Below, piece by piece: positions 22,754 through 33,727 of a DNA stretch of 64,000 bases. Within the stretch, counting starts at the first letter, position 1. The number at the start of each line of letters is the position of its first letter. The notes beneath the pieces were generated by a model. The model did not search any database, was not told the DNA's origin, and worked only from the letters and a program-made list of their open reading frames with translations. Source of the DNA: Diphasiastrum complanatum (taxonomy: Eukaryota; Streptophyta; Lycopodiopsida; Lycopodiales; Lycopodiaceae); the NCBI GenBank assembly GCA_029204225.1, contig CM055103.1, positions 54,366,926 to 54,430,925 of the forward strand, given 5' to 3'. The position numbers were made by a program, and so were the translations under genes.

Positions 22754-23314
22754 GTTGCAATGATTGATATTTTCTTTGAACCTTTTTCAATGCACTTGGC
22801 ACTATCTTGAAAATCAACAAATGATGACAAGAAGAAATCACAAAGATTTGGATCAATCTAGCATGTCCTTTTCTTTCTTCTAGCAAATCCTAGCACATAG
22901 ATTGATGATCTCTTGATCACAATAGATCTAAACAAAGATGATGAACTTTTGATAACTCCTAATATTGAATCACACTCTTGAAAAGTCTAAATCAAGAGAT
23001 CCTATCAAATTAGGGTTTTCTAAAAAATGCACATATTGAATCAAACAAAAGCTAGAATCTTGACATATCAACTAGTAGAAGGTAACATCCACAACCATAA
23101 GCAATTTTTGTAACCACATTCTAATAATTGATTTCAAAAATCGGCCTAATCCAAGTGTTTTGACCTAAAATGATGCTAAGATCACAAAGATCCAATTTCT
23201 ATACTTGAAAATGCAAGATTTGAGCTAGAAACCGATCCAAATTAACATAGAAATAATGGTGCTCTCAAATCCACCACTAGATTTAAAAAATCCACCAACT
23301 TTGACCTGCAACCT
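22754..23314 (-). other. Copia untranslated leader
   Basis: About 560 bp between gag start and primer site, AT-rich, without coding potential that I can see. Confidence 0.6.
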
Positions 23315-23326
23315 GCTCTAATACCA
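23315..23326 (-). other. Primer-binding site (tRNA-iMet, one mismatch)
   Basis: The minus strand reads TGGTATTAGAGC next to the LTR, differing from the standard site by one C-to-T change. Confidence 0.85.
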
Positions 23327-24010
23327 AGTGAGAAAATCAGATCCAAAACATACTTACTAATGGATTGACAATATCTTGACCAAATTTGCTTGCACATTTA
23401 GATTTAGATACAAGATAGAAATCACCATTCTACACTTGGAGTAGGCCAAATGCTATAATTGTTTTGACACATGCTAGAATTGTAAAATGCATGTATATTT
23501 GATCATAAACACTAAGATCCAGTATGGTACTATCTCTGTCCATACAATAGCAGCATCATACAGTCTTTCACACATGTGGATTCACGTACAACAAGAAAAA
23601 TCACATTCTATACACTAGAAAACAAGATATCTTGAGAAATATGCAAGAGAAAGACATAGAATCAAAAGAGGTAAATTTTGCTCACAGAAAAATAATAAAA
23701 AACATCATTTCTCCACATTGGTACTGTCATTTATAGCTGGCAAAATGTCATTTGGCGACTTTCTCTAAACTAGCCCTAAAATAGAAACGTCCAGGTACTT
23801 CACCAAAAACCTAGTTTTTAGTGACTAGTAGATGCAATGTATCTAGATTAGCCAATTAAAATGGGTCCAAATCCTACCTCATCCACATATATACTTGCCA
23901 AAGTACAAAGACTATTTAGCCCTTTATAAAAAACATATCTCTAAGTTGAAATTTCATGCTGGCCTCAAACTTGCCAAATTATCTCAACTAAACTAGTTGA
24001 TTTTTTCACA
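23327..24010 (-). repeat. 5' LTR of the truncated copia element
   Basis: 684 bp. The minus-strand start is TGTGAAAAAATC at 24010. The other end is CTCACT at the primer site, so one base of the CA end has changed. The 3' counterpart is not in the window. Five bases after 24010 are TAGTG; the partner target duplication is lost with the deleted part. Confidence 0.8.
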
Positions 24011-24344
24011 TAGTGCTTGTATTGATAATATGGATCAATGAGAGACCATCGTAGCCACAATACCAATGAGTCTAGGATGGACTAAGATTAGGCAATTGAA
24101 GAAACTAGATCATGTACCTACAATGGCCACCTCATCCACCAAATACACAATGAAATGCATTTGAATGTTGAGAATGGATGTGAGATAGTGCTTCTTGATC
24201 AAACACATTGTCTCGATGGATCGTTGTCTTGTCGCCTCAATGGATGGTAGCGGTACCTCCTTGGATGAAATGTATCTTAATAAGAAAAGTAAACAACAAT
24301 AACATACACATTACTTATATCATCATCTTAAATCATTTTTCTAA

Positions 24345-25085
24345 AAAAGAATGTGATCTACATTGATCATACCTCACCAAACCAATGAGTTTGTAGATTG
24401 CACTCCTTAGCTCCTCTGTGGAAAACCATCTCAACACTAGGGGAAGCACAAACTGCATACAGAAAAACAATCTAGTCTTTGAGATACATATATTCGACAC
24501 ATCGGATTCCGACACCCAAGTAAAACTTCCCAATTCGATGATCGGGAAATTGTGGCGCCAACCAATTTTCAAACTTGATCATGAAACAATACATGCTATA
24601 AATTTTAATATGCATGAGGTCTAGGCAACATCAAAAAACATGCCAATCTGTAAAAATTTATGCCAGTCATGAGACTTTAGTCCACGTAGCTTGTTGTCCC
24701 TTGTGAAGACACCCATTAGGCACTGCATGTGTCCTGTTGGACTTCAAAATGAGGCTATTGCCTTCTTTACAATCATCTCTTCTCTACTAGAGAAGATCCA
24801 TGGAGCCTTTGGGAGGACAATTGAATTCCCAACTATTTGTGGCCATATATCGGCCATCTTTTCTATTTTCTTAAAGTCATCTCATGTGGCCTTTTTATCT
24901 TTGGCACCAGTCAAGTGCTCTCAAATTATGCTCCCCACATTCTTAAATATGTGCATTGGGTGAAAAAGATGATTTATCAATAATTATCCCCAATATGGAA
25001 GTTCATGAAATATTGATAACCTCTTCATACCAGGAGGGATGTGCCATGTATCTTGATTGAATCTCCAAACTAGAAGCCAGTCACT
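24345..25085 (-). pseudogene. CACTA (En/Spm) transposase fragment
   Basis: Read on the minus strand from about 25085: ELPYWG, LFHPMHIFKNVGSII, AKDKKAT, KMADIWPQIVGNS, PKAPWIFSSREEMIVKKAI, SPTGHMQCLMGVFTRDNK, GLKSHDWHKFL, then FVLPLVLRWF and ELRSAIYKLIGLVRY. This order matches the C-terminal half of TNP2-like CACTA transposases (DPMHIFKN... GLKSHDxH... LLPVAL). At least four in-frame stops and a frame change near 24.6 kb show it is dead. The catalytic N-terminal half, a second ORF and the CACTA termini were not found; 25081-25362 may hold more of it. Confidence 0.75.
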
Positions 25086-25582
25086 TACCTACAGTCTTAA
25101 GAAACAAGCACACACATTTAATTGACATTATTGTTAGAATAGATCTAGAGAGAATGTTAAAAAAATGACAATCGGCCCAAATATATATTGTACCTTCATG
25201 GCCTGGGGACATTGACCAACAAGCCCATTGAGTATAGAGGGTGATTGAGTGGAAGGAAGTGTCCCTCATAAACCATCTTTCACAGATGTTCTGAGTGATG
25301 TGCTTGCATATACTCCCCACAAATGGGACACACATTATAGCCACTAGTTGAAAGTGCCACATTGAAACAAAACAACCCAGTTAATTGTGAGTGCAATGTC
25401 CAAATAGAAAGAAAATTTGTGAATAAACACGTGATTTAATACCTCAAACCAATAGAAATAATATCTTACTGAAAAATTCTCCATAACCAGAAAAGTCGTG
25501 CATCGTTCACATCAAGATCTCCTTCACCACAAAATCTCTTTGACTGTGTGGTCTTGATATGCTTGAACTCCTTGCCACAAAC
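25086..25582. other. Possible CACTA upstream sequence, otherwise nothing recognised
   Basis: A 93-codon minus-strand frame (25081-25362) immediately precedes the CACTA fragment but carries no motif I can assign. The rest has no feature. Confidence 0.4.
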
Positions 25583-26060
25583 AGAAAGCCTCCGGTTGAC
25601 ATCTGATAGAAAGCTTCAGTTGATATCTTTGAGAAAGCCTTCGGTCGAAATCTGAGAGAAAGCCTTCGATTGAGATCTGACAGGATGTCTCTGGTCGAGA
25701 TTTGACAGGATGATTTGGTCGAGCTTTAATGGAATGCCCTCGGTCGAGACTTGATAGAAAGCTTTCGGTCGAGATATGACAGAAAGCCTCCAGTTGGGAT
25801 TCGACAGGATGCCTCCGGTCGAGATGTGATAGAACACCTCCGATCAAGATGTAATTGAAAGGATCCAATTGAGAAGGGACAGAAGGTCTTCGGTCAAGAT
25901 GTCAATTGAAAGACTCTGGCTAAGATGGGACAGAAGGTCTTCAGTCGAGATGTGAACTAAAAGGCTTGAGTAAGGTCTGATCTATGAGCATCGGTCGAGA
26001 TTTAACTCAGGACTTGACAAGATATGTCTAGTAGAGATTCGGTCAAGAGCTAGTGTGTGG
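25583..26060. repeat. 25-bp minisatellite, about 17 or more units
   Basis: Consecutive units of about 25 bp whose consensus begins AAAGCCTTCGGTCGAGATC and ends TGACAG. Units drift in both sequence and length, and the array fades out beyond about 26.06 kb with isolated GGTCGAGA words to 26.18 kb. Open frames across it are periodic and not genes. Confidence 0.85.
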
Positions 26061-27510
26061 GTTCGATAGGTAAATGAACAAGGTTTGGTCCGGTCCAGAT
26101 GAGAGTCATGGAGCTCTGCTACGTAAGGAGCGTGAAGCCTCGATCGAAACCAGAGTTGCACGTCGGTCGAGACCAAAGTGATGAGCTCGGTAAGGATGCA
26201 TGTGGGAGACTTCAGAGCGATGGTTTGGCAGCACAGATCGGAAAGGTTTGACGTTGATAAGTGTCTGTGTAGCTGTGGAAATGGCGCCAAATGTCCACAA
26301 ATTCCAGCCAAATCGTGAACACGATTTTTTTTTCTACTACTTCTTCTTTTCTTTGTTACTTCTCAAGCGGTTACCGCTCTGGAAGCCGGGTGTTTCTGCC
26401 CATTTCCAAAAGCCAATTCTTTACAGTTAAGTCCTCTTGTTTAGAACGGTTTCTAGACATAAGTGTTTCAGTTTGCAATGTGTATTCCCAGCCTGTCAGT
26501 CGGATGAAACAATTACGTTCACTTAGCTACATGCATTTACAAGCCATGTAACCAATCCTTGTCCAAGCACAGATTAACACTCTGGGACAGAGAGAAAATC
26601 TACAATCTATCTACCAAACTATCCTAAGAAATCAGGGAACAATACAATAACATTATTAAGCTACTCAACAAGAAACAAGAATCAATAAGGCTAACTTTCT
26701 AACAACATTCTACCAGCCCAAGAATAAAAAAACACTCATTTCTTGATGCTTGGAATACCCAAGAACAATCAAGGACAGGATTGTTAGTGAATATGCAAAA
26801 TCAGATCCACAATCTCAGCCTCTACACGTCCATATTATTGGCCTTGTATTTTTTCGGAATAAAAAGAACAAGCATTAGGTGTCCCTTCTTAATACTTAGC
26901 CAAGGACATGGAATGTTGTAATTCAACTGGCCAAGTGGACCATGATGTGGAGCGCAATCCGAATGGATTCACACCATCCATCCATTCACACAATCAATAT
27001 GTATTCTCATACTCGAATTTTTGGAAATTAAGCCCATAGTTGTCTCCCTAGTGAATGACTAATTTCTATTTCATGATTCTTCCTGCACGTTTATTGATCA
27101 TTGATCTAGGGCTAGGTGAAACCAACTTCGGTTCTACATTTGCTCATATGATACCTGCAGGAATCACAAACTTAGACAACCAAATTATTTGAAGAACGTC
27201 TACAACGGGCTTCCGCCTGATCTCCATCATAATCTGGTTCTTAGTAGGAGGACTGCCTAGATGGATTAGACGTGAGTTAGATCTAATGATGAGTATGCAT
27301 TAGGGGAGTTTTGAGCTCCAAAAAGACCCTTTAAGAATTCGTGCAAGATATAGTTTATATTATTAAAATATTGTAACACTAATACTTTTGACTTGCCATA
27401 ACGTTTTAATCATAGTTCAGAAGTATGTCATCTAACATATCATTGGAAAGCCCTTGTCGAGCGCTTTCCAATGCACTAAACTTCGCTAAATTTGGACCTA
27501 CCACTAAAAA
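26061..27510. other. No gene recognised; leads into gypsy fragment
   Basis: About 1.45 kb with short frames only. The segment 27430-27480 has a short inverted repeat (GGAAAGCCCTTGTCGAGCGCTTTCC-like arms around 27447-27472), whose words recur in the gypsy 3' repeat at 29.58 kb. It is therefore probably gypsy upstream sequence. Confidence 0.4.
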
Positions 27511-29325
27511 GTGATGCCATTTTTAGTGTGGAATCAAAATGTGGACTCAAAAAGTTACGTTACGTTGATTTCAAATGTTGAGGAGTCTAGGGAAAGGAGA
27601 GCACATGGTGCTGTCCATGAATCAAAATTGACCGAGGATACTCAAGTTCAGCTTTGGAAATCACAGATAGAGTTGCTTAACCAGCAACATCAACTACAAA
27701 TGGAGAAACACACTAAGGAGTTTCGAGATGCCTTGAAGTCTATTTAGAGTAATATGCCTGATCAGCTACCTACTGGACAAGTACATCATAGACGAGAGAA
27801 CACTTGGTGCCCTCATTGCAGAGGTGCACATACTAATAATGAATGTCTATCAACCTCATTGCAGGGGTGCACATACTGGCAATGAATGTCTATCAACCCA
27901 TTCTTGAAAATTAAATGAGACGATGTGACATTTGTGATGGTATGGGACATACCTTGCTTTATTGTTACTATAACCCAAGGTATGCCCAAAGAGAACACAC
28001 CAGTTCAGAACAACAATCCACCAGTTCAGATTCAAGAACTGCCTAGGCAACCACTTCACAACAACAGCCTAATTTTGTTGATAAGTCGTCTGATGATTCA
28101 TACCACACCAAACACACATACCAAACTAGAAGTTACGTGCCTTATCAAGAAGAAATATCATGTTCCTGTAACGGAGGTGTGAACACAAACCATCCAAAAA
28201 AACCGGAAGTGATAGCCATACAATATGGCTACACAATTGCCCAAGGGCCTATGAGCAACAAATGCTTCATCTATGGTGAAACACGACCACTTTATAGTTG
28301 ACTGTAAAGTGAAGGCAGACTACCATGTAGAATGCCCTGACTGTGTTAGAAAACACAGTTTTAAAGATTTTTTGAAACAACCCAATAAGATCCTACCTGC
28401 GTGCCATGTCTATCACGAACTGGTTAGGGTCATCACTCGAGACAACACAAAGCTCAACAACAACAAACCCAATTAGATAAACATGCTACAAATAGGGGGA
28501 GTTCCTCGACAACTTCCACACTTTCTAGAGACTATCCGGATCCAGTAGTGGAACAGAGGTGATATAATGAAATCTGAGAAGAGTTATTGTAGGAAGAAGA
28601 GAAAACAGACAATCAGTTATCTACTCCAATTCTCTCACAAGAGCAACCCCTACAAGGACTTGAAGTTTTCTCAGAACTCTTGAAGCTCAAATCACCATGC
28701 CTTTCCATACTGCAAAAAAATCCATCATGGGCCTTAAAGGTTATATTTATAGAAGTTTTCAGCTGCCGGATTTATAAGATGAACAGTTAAAACTCGAGGA
28801 TATCATTGAAATACCACACATTCCTATAAATCTGATGAACATAGGTGTTGCTAAAGGGAATAGCATCACCCTGCCCACGGTCTATAAAGACTATCCCATA
28901 GTATCAGCTATCTTACATAGTGGATCAGGTGTTAACATTATGGCTTTGTCATTGGCAAAGACCTAGGGTTTTACCCAATTGGATCTACCACTCTATAAGC
29001 TGCAAATGGTAGATAAAAGAGTCACTGACCCTGCAGGACATCTATCGAATATACTTGTTCGGATTGCAAACGTTAAATTCATTATTGAATGTGTTATACG
29101 CGACCTACCCAAGGATTTACATACTTACAAGTTCCTTCTTGGTACGCCCTGGCTACAGATGGTAGGATTCATTCAAGATTGGACAATAAATAAAATCACC
29201 TTTGGCAATATTGACAAGAGAGTCATTGTTGACTCGACAGGCCAAGTCAAGCCAGCCAAAGTTAATGATGATTGGTCATCAACCACCTATGATGCTTTCG
29301 ATAGCTTCCCATCAGAAAAAATTTG
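27511..29325 (+). pseudogene. Ty3/gypsy gag - protease remnant
   Basis: Starts with gag-like coding (27511-27747, coiled region QIELLNQQHQLQMEKHTKEF). Three knuckle-like motifs follow: CPHCRGAHTNNEC (27.81 kb), CDICDGMGHTLLYC (27.93 kb) and a broken one near 28.27-28.31 kb. A retropepsin domain then reads HSGSGVNIMALSLAK (near 28.92 kb), where Asp of the DSG triad is His, and continues to FLLGTPWLQMVGFIQDW, the family C-terminal motif LLGxPWL. The last frame ends at 29326. Stops and frame changes are many. No RT follows, so the element is truncated; its 3' non-coding repeat begins at once. Confidence 0.75.
27812..27896 (+). repeat. Tandem duplication of a zinc-knuckle segment (2 x ~42 bp)
   Basis: The block starting CCTCATTGCAGAGGTGCAC is repeated at once with few changes and ends each time in GAATGTCTATCAA. 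It duplicates the DNA that encodes the first gypsy gag knuckle. One copy ends in a different frame, so the second knuckle is not in frame. Confidence 0.85.
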
Positions 29326-29840
29326 AGCACAAAAGGGGCCTTTCAAAAAGTCTTTTTTAATTCATTTTCTCAAAAGTTTCTTTCAAATGGACCAATCAAA
29401 ACACTCAAATTTGAAATCTACATAACGTAACTCCTTCAAATTGATTTTCTTTTCTTTTTAAAAGAACTATACTTTTGCGTCATTGGTAGCCCGTAAATAA
29501 GCCATTTTATCTGTAGTATAGTATGCAACTCAACAAAAAAAATATTGTAACTTTTGAATGACAACTCGAATTGAGACAATTACCATTAGAAAGCCCTCGA
29601 CAAGAGCCTTTCACTGACATCCAACATGACTCAGTTTCGAACTACAATGAAGAAGCTTTGGTCGGTCAAACTAGTCAGCTGTGCTTGAAATAGATATTGG
29701 GTTGACCAAGTGTTGACTGACCAAAAACTTTGACCAGCCATAACTTCTTCACCGTAGCCCGGAACTGGGTCATCTTTGATGTCCTTGAAAATCTCTTGTC
29801 GAGGGCTTTCTAATGGCACTATAATCATCTCAATCCGAGC
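29320..29840. repeat. Gypsy 3' non-coding repeat with inverted arms
   Basis: The first 280 bp match 63464-63750. The arms 29583-29606 and 29793-29816 are perfect 24-bp inverted copies (they start CCATTAGAAAGCCCTCGAC), and weaker pairing extends on both sides (GGTCAACACTTGG-type words against their complements). The right arm corresponds to the repeat at 63.7-63.9 kb in reverse. Confidence 0.75.
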
Positions 29841-30101
29841 TACCGCTCAAAAGTTGTGATTTTTTTCAGCCACAGACTACACTATGCACATAATAGCTAA
29901 CCATCGAAGACTGTGTGGGCAGGACTACGGGCATAAAAGTATTTTATTTTAGTATTTTACATTGCTAAAAGATTGTCATCCTACGTAGCAATCCTTATAG
30001 GGCCCTTTCCAAGGCCAAATTTTCTCTAATGCTATCATGGTGAAAGGACACTATACGCGCTCCACCGACATCATTAAATGGGATCAAGCACTAGCCACAG
30101 T
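29841..30101. other. Spacer before LTR, nothing recognised
   Basis: No open frame of note or motif. Confidence 0.5.
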
Positions 30102-30913
30102 TGACAGAAATGGTGAACTCTTGCAACTTTGCAGCAACACGAACACAAAGCAAAGGACGAACGAGAACAATTCACAAAAGTCAACATGCCTTGACAAAAG
30201 GACGAACGATTCGCGCATTCATGAATCGTAAACATACCTCCAGGACCGCAAAAAGCAAAGGGACACAAAACAAAAAGATATGAAAGAAACGAAATGAGCC
30301 AAAGCAAGCGAAGAAAACAAAACAAACGAAGGAGAATCTTTCGTGCTGCCAGCTGGCAGCTCAACGGGCTTGGAGTCGTAGACTTCATGCCCAGCTGAAA
30401 TGAGTGGCAATGACAGAGAGTAACTGATTAGCTGATTAGCCTTAACTAGTCTTGTGATTTTGTATTTGGCTATCTTGTGAACTCCACAATGGAGATATAA
30501 ACTATTCTTCTGAATCATAATGGAGTATAAAAAATAGACAAAATTTCTGTAAGAGACAGAGAGAGACGTAGCGAGTAGAGCAAAAAAGAAAAATACTATA
30601 AACAAAAGAGTTGTGCATGAAAGTCTGCCAACGAGCAGAACACAATGAAAGAGCAGAGCGTCAAGCTACCAACGAACAAGACACTGACGATCTCACTCTC
30701 AAATCAAACTGATAATACAGTTGTTCTATTTTTCGTGCATCTCCTTGTCTTGTGCCATCTTTCTTGATTGCTAGAATAGAATGTGTTATGTGATGTGCAG
30801 TTGCATGTCTAGGTTCCTGTGAAGCTTCTGTGCACAAGAAAATTCAAAGACACAAAATCTTTTGCAAATACGAAAATAAAAACAAAAAAATAAACAGTTT
30901 CAGTTTTGCGACA
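30102..30913 (+). repeat. B-family copia 5' LTR
   Basis: 812 bp, TGACAGAAATGG to TTTTGCGACA, directly followed by a primer site. Its reverse complement is found, truncated, at 33135-33716, which confirms the LTR start (TGTCAAAAATGG there). Confidence 0.85.
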
Positions 30914-30925
30914 TGGTATCAGAGC
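30914..30925 (+). other. Primer-binding site (tRNA-iMet)
   Basis: TGGTATCAGAGC abuts the LTR end. Confidence 0.95.
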
Positions 30926-30977
30926 TCACAGGTTATCACCACTGATATTTAAGCAGTGATTTACTAGACAACACAAT

Positions 30978-32024
30978 ATGGCTACAACAATCCAAACAAG
31001 AGTAGCAATCAGTCTTGATGGCACAAATTACAGAATCTGGAAATTCAAAATCAAAACGCTTCTGAAGGGCAAAGGAATCTGGTCGGTGACCGAACTCTCA
31101 GAGGTGCAGTCTCCAGAGGAAGACCCGAGGAGAGTTGAATGGATCATAAAGGATGAGCGCACAATGGCGATCATCATTTCGTCCATAAATGAAGACCTAC
31201 TCATGCAGAATGAAGACTGTGAAAGCAGCCATGCAGCATGGGAAAGATTGAAGCAAAAGTATGAAGTGAGGACTGCAGCTTCAGTCATGCACCTTCACAA
31301 TCAGCTGCAATCAATACGGTGGGATGGCAACCAGTTGGATCAGCACGTCGAGAAGATCGAAACGATCTTCATTCAACTTGCTGCATCAAGACAGGAGCAT
31401 CAGGTACCAGCACCACAGCAGATGATGTACTTCATGAAATCCCTACCGACGTCCTATCAGCCACTGAGAATGCTCATATTGAGTCTACCAGATATGACAT
31501 TCGACAAAGCAGTCAGTCTTGTCGCTGATGAGAGATTGATGAGAGATGAAGGAGAGAAAAACAGTGATCAAGAGAAAGCTCTCTTCACGAAAGGAAAGAA
31601 GAAGAAAAAAAACAAGCCAAGATTCAAGAAGATGAAGTCCTCAAATCAACAATCTTCTTCCTACGATCACTACCACAAACCAGGCCATACGACCAACAAA
31701 TATTGGTTCAATCCAGCAATACCTTGCATGCACTACAAGAAGAAAGGGCATTCTACATACGACTGCAGATTCAACCCAAAAAAGAAAAACAAGGCTGAAA
31801 AGACAAACATTGCAGAGTCATCAAAGGATGCTGAAAGCGGTGATGAAGCTTTCACGATACTCGACGAAGCTTCGACAAGCTACTCTGAACACGACTACAA
31901 TGTAGTCATCGATTCAGGAGCAACATCTCACATAACCTGCAACAAGAAGATCTTGATCAACTTTCGCGAACTCAAAAACAACAGGACAGTAATTCTAGGC
32001 GATGGAAACAGAATACGAAAATGA
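30978..32024 (+). pseudogene. B-family copia gag - protease, truncated, first copy
   Basis: 348 codons open from ATG. N-terminal motif NYRIWKFKIKTLL (Trp intact), UBN2-type gag to about residue 190, Lys-rich region, two knuckles (first degraded: YDHYHKPGHTTNKY, Cys lost; second MHYKKKGHSTYDC with the first Cys pair partly lost), then protease VIDSGATSHITCNKK near residue 310. At LGDGN it stops being pol: the DNA runs straight into the last ~50 bp of an LTR. This copy retains the best gag frame of the family in the window, but the knuckle Cys losses and the truncation mean it is not functional. Confidence 0.9.
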
Positions 32025-32063
32025 AAACGAAAACAAAAAAAAAATAGTTTCGGTTTCGCGACA
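32012..32063 (+). repeat. LTR tail at duplication junction
   Basis: AATACGAAAATGAAAACG... to GCGACA corresponds to 30867-30913. It lies between the truncated protease of copy 1 and a second primer site. Confidence 0.85.
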
Positions 32064-32075
32064 TGGTATCAGAGC
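32064..32075 (+). other. Primer-binding site, second copy
   Basis: TGGTATCAGAGC, duplicated with its flanks (GCGACA left, TCACAGGTTATC right). Confidence 0.95.
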
Positions 32076-32128
32076 TCACAGGTTATCACCACTGATATCT
32101 AAGCAGTGATTCTTCTAGACAACACAAT

Positions 32129-33130
32129 ATGGCTATGACAAGTCAGACCAGAGTAGCAATCAGTCTTGATGGTGCAAATTACAGAATATGGAAATTCAAA
32201 ATCAAGAAACTCCTGAAGGACAAAGGCATCTGGTCGGTGATAGAGCTCTTAGAGGTGCAGCCTCCAAAGGGAGGCCCGAGGAGAGCTGAATGGATCAGAA
32301 AGGATGAGCACACAATGGCGATCATCATTTCGTCCATAAATGAAGATCTACTCATGCAAATTGAAGACTGCGAAAGCAGCCATGCAACATGGGAAAGATT
32401 AAAATATAAGTATAAAGTGAGGACTGCAGCTTCAGTCATGCACCTTCACAATCAGTTGCAATCCTTATGATGGGATGAGAACCAGTTGGATCAGCACGTT
32501 GAGAAGATCAAAACGATCTTCGCTCAGCTCGCTGCATCAGGACAAAAGCATCAGGTCTCAGCACCACAACAGCTGATGTACTTCATGAAATCTCTACCGA
32601 AGTCCTATCAGCCGCTGAGAATGCTCATATTGAGTCTACTGGATATGACATTTGAAAAAGCAGTCAGTCTTGTCGCTGATGAGAGACTGATGAGAGATGA
32701 AGGAGAGAGAAGTAGCGATCAAGAGAAGGCTCTCTTCACGAAAGGAAAGAAGAAGAACAAGAACAAGCCAAGATTTGAGAAGACGAAGTCCGGATCAACA
32801 ATCTTCTTCATGCGATCACTGTCACAAACCAGGCCATACGACAAACAAATGCTGGTTCAATCTAGCAATACCTTGCATGCACTGCAAGAAGTAGAGATAC
32901 TCTGCATATGATTGCAGATTCAACACAAAAAAAAAAAAAAAGAATGAAAAATCTAATGTTGCAGAGTCATCCAAGGATGCTGATAGAGGTGACAAAGCTT
33001 TCACGATACTCAATGAAGCTTCAACCACCTACACTGAATACGACTACGATGGAGTCATTGATTTAGGAGCCACATCACACATCACCTGCAACAAGAAGAT
33101 TTCAATCGACCTCAGAGAGCTCAAAAACAA
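32129..33130 (+). pseudogene. B-family copia gag - protease, second copy
   Basis: Begins MAMTSQTRVAISLDGAN and keeps Trp21. A TGA at 32468-32470 replaces Arg of copy 1; a frame change follows near 32800. Knuckles CDHCHKPGHTTNKC and MHCKK are in a separate frame, an A-run (32930-32942) interrupts the second, and the protease triad reads VIDLGATSHITC (Ser to Leu). Coding stops at about 33130, where inverted LTR sequence begins. Confidence 0.9.
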
Positions 33131-33134
33131 CAGA

Positions 33135-33716
33135 GAAGTTGGCGGCCTGACGCTCTGCTCTTTCGCTGTGTTCTACTCGTTGGTAGACTTTCATGCATAG
33201 CTCTTTTGTTTCTAGTATTTTTCTATTCTGCTCTACCCCGCTATGTCTCTTTCTATCTCTTACAGAAATTATGTCTATTTTTTATACTCCGTTATGATTC
33301 AGGAGAACAGTTTATATCTCCAGTGTGTGGAGTTTACAAGATAGCTAAATGCATAATAACAAGACTAGTTAAGGCTAATCAACTAATCAGTTACTCTCCG
33401 TCATTGCCACTCGTTTCAGCTAGGTGTGAAGTCTACAACTCCAAGCCCGTTGAGCTGTCAGCTGGTAGCGCAAAAGATTCTCCTTCGCTTGTTTCGTTTC
33501 CTTCGTTTGCTTTCTCTCATTTTGTTTCTTTCGTATCTTTTCGTTTTGCATCCCTTTGCGGTTTGCGGTCCTGGAGGTATATTTATGATTCACGAATGAT
33601 TCGCGAATCATTTATCCTTCGAGTCAAGGCACGTTGACTTTTGCGAATTGTTCTTGTTCGACCTTCGCTTTGTGTTCGTGTTGCTGCAAAGTTGCAGGAG
33701 TTCACCATTTTTGACA
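33135..33716 (-). repeat. B-family 3' LTR, truncated, inverted
   Basis: Reverse complement of most of 30102-30660 (for example CCAACGAGCAGAACAC and ACCTCCAGGACCGCAAA words). The right end TTTTTGACA at 33716 is next to a polypurine tract. Its other end is cut by copy 2 of gag-protease. Confidence 0.85.
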
Positions 33717-33727
33717 CTCCCTCTCTT
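33717..33727 (-). other. Polypurine tract, B family
   Basis: The minus strand reads AAGAGAGGGAG next to LTR start TGTCAAAA. Confidence 0.8.

Noticed and set aside
25524-25868. 114-codon minus-strand frame with periodic peptides
   Set aside because: Made by the 25-bp minisatellite; other frames show the same periodicity.
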